A stretch of DNA of 64,000 nucleotides. It comes from Deroplatys truncata. Taxonomy: Eukaryota; Arthropoda; Insecta; Mantodea; Mantidae. The DNA lies in assembly GCA_030765065.1 (NCBI GenBank), contig CM060990.1, forward strand, positions 460,806,321-460,870,320, written 5' to 3'. The notes beneath the pieces were generated by a model, which saw only the letters and a list, made by a program, of their open reading frames with translations, was not told the origin of the DNA and made no database searches. Position numbers and translations under genes: made by a program. The first letter of the stretch is position 1; each line of letters opens with the position of its first letter. Below, in pieces: positions 58,048-64,000 of the stretch.

Positions 58048-59140
58048 CAGGATGAACCAGAACTCTACCGAAAAACTTTCAGAGATTGCTCAGGGGTACC
58101 TTCCTAGTACTTTGGTATTGGGACCCACGGTCTCTGACGGCTCGTTACAGAGTAATTGCATTTCCTTTGGTTTCTTGTCCCAATTAGCTTTGTATCTGTA
58201 CTGCACTGAAAATACTGCACAACAGTGCAAATGATGACAGTATGCGCTGTGTCTCTTGTTTGTAAACAAATGCATTCCATTCGATCACGGTACGTGCTGT
58301 TGACAACAGTAATGCCCTCTTTAACTCGACCTAAAGTTTGCATTTAGTGCTGCTCTGTTCTGTACAGGGTTTTGTTCTTCCGGCAGTGTTAGTCGTGCGG
58401 TAACAGTGATACACACAAGTATGGATAGGTTTATTGAAGAACAGTTGGCCGATATGCACCTCATGTATGGGTTCACTGAATGTAATGGAAGAGCGGCACA
58501 ACGACGCTATGCTGAGCTGTTCCCGCACCGACGGCAACCACATCACAGTACTTTTGCATCTGTACAAAGGCGCCAAAGAGAAAATGGATCCTTCGTGTTA
58601 GAATGGAAGATAGTGGCTGTGCGAGGTATGCCAGAACACCCGATCTGGAAGAGAATGCGTTACACGCGATTACTGACAATCCTGTCGGCGCGTTGCGCGA
58701 GCTCCGCACACAATCCAATCAACTGTTTTGAGAGACGTACATGAACAACAATTGCACTCTATCATCCACAGAAGGTGCAGTCATTGCAGCCAGCGGACTT
58801 CCTATTTCGAGTGGAATTGGCAAATTGGTTCCTACAACAAGTGCAGAAAACCACAAATTTCCTACTTTGGTGTTATTTACAGACGAGCCCAAGTTTAAAA
58901 GAGAGGGCATGCTCAACATTAGGAATAGCCATGTATGGGATTGCGAAAATCCATACGCACTTGTGTGTCGATCCTATCCAAAGCAGTTTGCTGTGAACGT
59001 ATGGTCTGGCATTGTCAATGATGATGTGATTGGACGTACTTCCTGATACACTGAACGGAGTCTTGTACAAAACGTTCCTTCAACATGTCCTTCCACTGTT
59101 CCTAGAAGATGTGCTGCTGAGAATTCGTCAGCTTATGCGG
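58048..59140 (+). mobile_element. IS630/Tc1-like DNA transposon, 3'-truncated
   Basis: Starts CAGGATGAACCAGAACTCTA after a TA (58046-58047), with a leader of about 370 bp and then a decayed transposase. No matching inverted terminus was seen downstream, so the right end is lost near 59140. Confidence 0.75.
58421..59140 (+). pseudogene. Tc1-like transposase pseudogene (DUF4817-type N terminus)
   Basis: The start codon at 58421 gives MDRFIEEQLADMHLMYG, followed by NGRAAQRRYAELFPHRR and a helix-turn-helix of the type annotated DUF4817 in insect transposases. Similarity continues through shifted frames: a VLRDVHEQQLHS segment near 58727, SLQPADFLFRVELANWFLQQ near 58780, and the first catalytic-aspartate block VLFTDEPKF near 58870. 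Then follow NSHVWDCENPYALV, FAVNVWSGIV and a LFLEDVLLRIRQLM segment near 59098. The second and third catalytic acidic residues lie beyond the break and are absent. At least three frameshifts plus stops. Confidence 0.85.
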
Positions 59141-59383
59141 TTTGTTTCAACGTGTGTTTCCGCCATTTTGGATTTGTTAACATGAGTATTTACCTCGCAT
59201 GGCAGAGAACAATGAAAGGCCAACAGATACACGACAGGGTTTAAGTATTTCTCGAATTAAACCTCGAAGTTGAAAGAGCTGCCTCATTACCAAACACACC
59301 ATAATTGTAAGTTGAATATCCTTTATTAATATTGTACAATTGTATGCTTCCGACCTCTATTTGCGTGAATGTAGTAATGATTT

Positions 59384-60150
59384 TTACTTTCTCTACTACG
59401 TATAGTAAGCAGGGAAGGTATTACATTCCGGCCAAAAATTCGATATCGAGATTTCACTGGAAATACATGTTTTGAAGTGCCCTGAATCCAAAACATGCAT
59501 TTTTAGAAAAAAAAGTTCTTGTGTGTGCCTGTGAACAGCACAAATCAAAAACGAAAAGTCGGTTAAGTACCAAATTTCGTATATAGCTCCAGTATCTTTC
59601 AAAAATGCAACACGAACATTTTCAAGAAAAGCCCCCCACCCCAGACTACCCTTTACGTGGAACATTTTTTGAAAATTTTTATTTTCTCAAAAATGGCTCT
59701 GACGACTTTGATTAAAATATCATATGTAAGATATTTTCATGGCAAATGAAATGCATATGATGAATTTTCTGGGAATGTCCCCAAAAAGCCTCTCCATTCT
59801 GAATGACTTTTGCATAACTGGTAAACCGTAAGAGATAGACAAAATTTTACTACACCAAAATGTAGATCTCGTTAAAACACACAAGTTATGTCATATATGC
59901 AATTGTTTTGTCGTGTGAACCTTTTCCGAGATATTCCTTGTATTTGTTTGAATTTTCCAACACGTAAACTTTTCCTCAAATGAGAATTCATTATTGTTTT
60001 TTATGTCCTAGACATGGAAAGAGAATGGAATGCTCCACATAGCAACACCTCTTAAAAGATTTGACTATCGCTTAAAGCCTACCAAATTCCCCTTGCAACT
60101 ACAAGAAAATTAGCAATAAGTTTAACATCTCGATTGACATGAAGTATTGG
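59384..60150 (+). repeat. Repeat family H, copy 5
   Basis: Nearly full-length match to copy 3, lacking the 61-bp internal duplication and with only a short GTGTGTG run at the dinucleotide position (59520-59530). It continues to about 60150 with 'taacatctcgattgacatga', which matches the end of copies 3 and 4b. Confidence 0.7.
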
Positions 60151-60431
60151 AGAATAAGCGTTTGTAAAAAGGTTTGTACAAGAGTAGAGAAAGTCATGTT
60201 AGTGCAACACATCAGATTTTTTCATGAACTCACGGCTGTTCCCATCTACACGTGCTAAGAGCGCCGGCCCTCGTAGGCGTGGTCGCTCGAACGTATATCT
60301 TAGGTATTCCACCAAGCTGGATTACAAATTCAGGAGGATTTCAATATTATCCTTTCAATCAATTTATATTTTGACTTATAGTTTTAACCTCTTCACGAAA
60401 ACTGTTATCATTTTCATCAATTAATCACATT

Positions 60432-60603
60432 GGTCGCGGGTTCCAGTCCCGCCATGGGCATGGGTGTTTGTGTATGTGTAACAGTAATTGCGGTAATAAG
60501 TGGCAAAAGTAAAACAGAGGAAACACGGTAATGATAAAGCGGGAGAAACAGGGGAAACAAAGATAAGAAAGAAAAAGAAAAGAGAGGCGCACTTACGGCG
60601 CAA
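60432..60603 (+). mobile_element. tRNA-derived SINE, family F (copy 3)
   Basis: B-box GGTTCCAGTCC (60439-60449) is followed by 'gccatgggcatgggtgtttg', 'tgtatgtgtaacagtaattg', 'gcggtaataagtggcaaaag', 'acaggggaaac' and a GAAA-rich tail. The A-box half is not recognisable. Confidence 0.75.
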
Positions 60604-61029
60604 TTAGCTCATCCAATAGGGAGAAGGCTATGTATGAACTAGTGTATATGTAGTATGTATGTGCAAGAGTGTAGGAGTAAGTGCGAGTGCATTTTGCGAT
60701 TATAAAACATCGCAGTAGTCAAAAGTGTTGACACAGCAAGACAAGCTTCTTTTTTGATTGCATCAAATAGCAAAGTAAGCCTGTATTGACATCGTTCATA
60801 TTGAAACGTAGTTACAGCTAATCGTTACATGTAACCGTTAACGCATTGTAACTGTGACAGTTATAACCGTCACTCGAAAATAACTGTTTGTCACATCCCT
60901 AGTAGTTTATCAAACCGACTATAGGAAAAGAGGTAGCGTAAATCTGGGTACGAATATAAGTGACAACGAATATCCTCTGTTGAAGTACTAGCTCAACTTA
61001 TGCCGTCGTCGTTTCTAACGCTCCCCATA
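60604..61029. other. Unassigned stretch
   Basis: Nothing recognised. Short imperfect 'aacgtta/taacgt' palindromic runs near 60815-60860. Confidence 0.4.
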
Positions 61030-61346
61030 TGGCCTATGACCTTCGGGGGTACCTCATTGCACCAAGAGATAACTGGACCCATTTCTGAGGTGGAGGCACC
61101 CAGCGAGTGAAAACCGTTGCCGCCGATGGTAGGGTGATGATGAGAACGGCGGTGGATGAGAGGACCTACAACTTTTACCGTGGACTCTGAACCACGCTGG
61201 GCCTTGGGGATACTTCACATGAGCAAGCCAGAGGTGAAGGCGTGGATAGGGCTGACTTAAATTCGCCACCCCACAGCCGAAAAGCGAACTCCGGACCCTC
61301 AGAACGAGAGCCGGAAACGAAACCACTGCGCTATCCTGCCGCCTAA
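61030..61346 (-). mobile_element. tRNA-derived SINE, family G
   Basis: The right end on the minus strand has a tRNA-like head GGCGGCAGGATAGCGCAGTG (A-box region), followed about 35 bp later by GGTCCGGAGTTCG (B-box-like). The GC-rich body includes 'ttcacctctggcttgctcat' and 'gggtgcctccacctcag'. Single copy in the window and no clear TSD. Confidence 0.6.
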
Positions 61347-61756
61347 CTCAACTTATGTTAGCTTGGGATTAAACTAACTAATTGGTAAACAGGAAAGTAC
61401 ATAGTGCTAACGTCTTCTTGTCTACACAGTGAGAAAGTATGCACGCAATAATACATATTAAACGCAAACAAACTATATACCTAGTTAGCCCATAAATGGG
61501 CCAAATATTTCTGGATCTAAAGCACTGCCAACACTGTCATTTTACTAGGATTGATGCTCTATGTGACATTAACTACGGAACGATCAGATTGTGTTTCGGC
61601 CGGAAGAGCATGGGATGGATATGCAGCCTGGCTCTCGGAAAGCTTCACTCCGCTTATTTTACGTACAACAATGATTTAGTTCCTATTTAGAACCTACCCA
61701 ATTACAGAGGCCCACACGACTTAATACGTATACCACCATTAGCGATGGACACTGAT

Positions 61757-62015
61757 ACAAAAAAAATGGGTAGCCGAGGTCGTTAAAGCACAGACTCGTG
61801 AACACGAGGTCTGTGATTCAAATCCCACCAGGACCGTCCTCCCTGGCTGAGGTTATTTCCAGATTTCCCCAGTCCTCATAGCTGGCAAATGCCGAGAAGG
61901 TGCCCCAAAGTTAGCCCTGGAATGTTTTTTCCTTTCCCAATTATCATTTCATTGCATCACTATGTCCAAAGCCTATGGTGGCATATGCAGTAAGAAGGGC
62001 GTTAAACACTATTAA
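61757..62015 (+). mobile_element. tRNA-derived SINE, family A (copy 5)
   Basis: Head TGGGTAGCCGAGG (61767-61779), B-box GATTCAAATCC (61815-61825), body 'accaggaccgtcctccctgg', 'tttccccagtcctcatag', 'ctggcaaatgccgag', and tail 'gcgttaaacactatta'. ACACTGAT at 61749-61756 and 62016-62023 is an 8-bp TSD. Confidence 0.92.
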
Positions 62016-62023
62016 ACACTGAT

Positions 62024-62725
62024 GTTATATCCACAAATAAGTGATAAAAGCAACGTTTAGCTCTTATAGTTTCATACTTGCAACCTCTTGAAATTGAAAC
62101 CAACAAAGCTCTCATCCAGCAAGGCATAATAATTTTGCGATGACATAAAGCTTGGAATTCATAAAATATTTAATGAATAAATCTACAAGAATAATATGCA
62201 GTGCCTATAAGACACAGCACTGAGATATTAACACATATTCATTCATCTTTTTCAAGCAGAAGACAACCAGTGCACATACGTACTGCAGATTCTGGACATC
62301 AAGTTCCTTAAGACGGTATTGTTCACAAAACTAACTAAACTAAAAATGTGAACGTGTTGTTTGCAGATATCCTATATTATGGCACAAAGTGTTACGTTTA
62401 AGGCTGTGGTAATAGACGCAGAACCTTTTAGGCTTTCTGATGTAGCTTTGTTAACTGTTGTCAGAAAGTCTTTACTGAAACTTTGTTCTTAGCATACAGC
62501 AATGCCAGTGTATTTCAATTTAGAAATTGATTTCAATGTCTTATAAGACATCAGCAACCTAAAACCCGTTCTATTATTTCTCACAAGGCTGAAAACACAT
62601 TTACATTTACATTCACATTCAGCATTAATGTGCAGAATAATTAAAATTGCCAACATAACTCATTTTATCACATTTAAACATTCCATATGAACCACAAATA
62701 CAAGCCTATCTTGCTCGTCTCTTCT
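62024..62725. other. Unassigned AT-rich stretch
   Basis: Nothing recognised. Confidence 0.4.
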
Positions 62726-62727
62726 CC

Positions 62728-63190
62728 GAGCGGGATGGCTCAGACGGTAGTGTAAGCTCGAATTCGGGAGGTCCCGGGTAGGATTCCTGTTGGAAGAGCA
62801 CGCTGACTTTGGCATTTGTCGTGCCTTTACCATGTTAGTAGTGAAATCTGTTGTGGATTTTATACTACCAAGTATTTTCCTGTCCCTCATTTCATTTCGT
62901 TTCAGGGGTTGGAGGGGCTGGCACGATGATCGGCGGTATGTGGTGCATTCGGTAGATGTGCTTTAAGGAGAGAGCCATTTCTTCCCCGACAGGGAACCTT
63001 CTGCCCGAACCTGTCAGTCCGTTCTTCCGGATAGGGAGAGGCATCGAAGGGGCATCCGGGGATGCTCTATCTGGAAACGATAGAGACCCAGCTGCACCGC
63101 CCTTCGCACTCTCCCGCCTCATCCCATCCTTCCGGTTGTTTCCGCTTCTTAACACCAGTCTTCCCCTACTTCCAACGAAGTGGTCAGATA
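62728..63190 (+). mobile_element. Possible SINE-headed GC-rich repeat (family I)
   Basis: The head GAGCGGGATGGCTCAGACGG resembles an A-box region, and GGTAGGATTCC at 62778-62788 resembles a B-box. Downstream, 62900-63190 is markedly GC-rich on an AT-rich background. Overlapping frames on both strands there (62892-63194 minus, 62956-63213 plus) look like by-products of GC content. Single copy, so repeat status is unproven. Confidence 0.4.
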
Positions 63191-63199
63191 GCAAATTTT

Positions 63200-64000
63200 A
63201 CTCCCTTATCTGATTTTAAAATGAATGTAAATTCCGTTTTATAAGCAACCTTGAAAACCTGGTAGTACTGCTTCCTTCTGTTATATATGCTGAAATTCTA
63301 CCTAGTACCACGGATAAATGCCTATTAAATAGCAAAGAACACCAATTCCTAGGTTATATGCAAAGTTTTAGTCCACATTTTACGCTTCATAATATGAACA
63401 ATAAACAAAGGCTGTCACAAAAAACGCGAAACTTATATACGGCAACTATAGAACGCGAATACAAATAATCAACGTGAGTGTGTAGAATTCACAATTCATG
63501 TCGTCCATTAGTGAATGTTTGCGCCCATTTACTTCTCCGTTACTGCTAGTTATCATTAGAGGTCACTAATAGTGCAATCATATTTAAATCCTACAAAATG
63601 AAGTGGCACCTTATGAATTTTGTTACAGCTCAGTAGGGGGACCATGACAGTGATGAAGGATAGACGCACTCCATTACCGTAAAGAAGTAAACAGTACATT
63701 TTACGGGCAAACGTAAAAAAAGTTGACAAGTAAATGTATTTTTTATCGACACCGCTAAAACCTTAGTTTTGTATTTGCCATTATCAGCGCTAGGATACCT
63801 ACGCAAATACATATTTTAACCAAGTGATTTATCGCAAAATATCTCTTAATATGTTTGCAAGTTTAGACCAAATTTAAGGTAAATTTATATTGCACAGACC
63901 AGGTATTAATACATGTGTTAAATATGCAGCGCTTATTAGTCCATATTTTAACCATTCTTCATCACTTTTGTGTGGAGCCGATTACAGAGGTTATACGGGC
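63200..64000. other. Unassigned AT-rich stretch
   Basis: Nothing recognised up to the window edge. Confidence 0.4.

Noticed and set aside
1-64000. A novel multi-gene defence or biosynthetic system
   Set aside because: No intact genes or gene cluster of any kind was found; the content is transposon relics and non-coding DNA.

Overview
This is a eukaryotic nuclear window: AT-rich, very low coding density, no bacterial-type genes, many microsatellites, and relics of nearly every class of eukaryotic transposable element. The mix of mariner/Tc1-type transposases, a Jockey/R1-like LINE, several tRNA-derived SINE families and a TATA plus TCAGT-type initiator in an LTR suggests an arthropod, probably an insect with a large repeat-rich genome such as a polyneopteran. 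The species is not determined. I could not identify any intact host protein-coding gene. The window is best read as intergenic or intronic DNA built from successive insertions.

Layout. 1-7 kb: two decayed fragments of a Jockey/R1-like LINE (left edge and 4.1-4.8 kb), a SINE-B insertion with clean target-site duplication (TSD), a 361-bp foldback MITE (3478-3838), and a mariner relic (4873-6290, minus strand) split by a SINE-A. 7-18 kb: scattered SINEs (families A, B, C, E, F) in otherwise featureless AT-rich DNA. 18.5-19.7 kb: an LTR on the minus strand with TATA box, initiator, four 36-bp repeats and a candidate primer-binding site, with a SINE-A just inside the element. 20-31 kb: mostly featureless, with an 84-bp TSD-flanked insert, a CRE/CCAAT-bearing GC-richer patch and a Tc1-like transposase fragment. 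31.07-32.9 kb: a 5'-truncated LINE with a recognisable reverse transcriptase, broken by stops and frameshifts. 33-40 kb: the best copy of an unnamed repeat (here 'family H'), a SINE-F and SINEs B and D. 42-46 kb: foldback elements. 46-54 kb: little recognisable apart from one speculative exon. 54.6-64 kb: more family H, a nested SINE-in-SINE, a hAT-type MITE with perfect 8-bp TSD, a broken IS630/Tc1-like transposon, and SINEs A, F, G and I.

No pathway or operon joins these features. What links them is insertion history: SINE-B into SINE-A, SINE-A into mariner, SINE-A into LTR-element interior and SINE-B beside family H give a relative order of activity. The least described items are repeat family H (at least five copies here, carrying a dinucleotide tract at the same internal position) and the LTR whose 36-bp repeats are in phase with its initiator.
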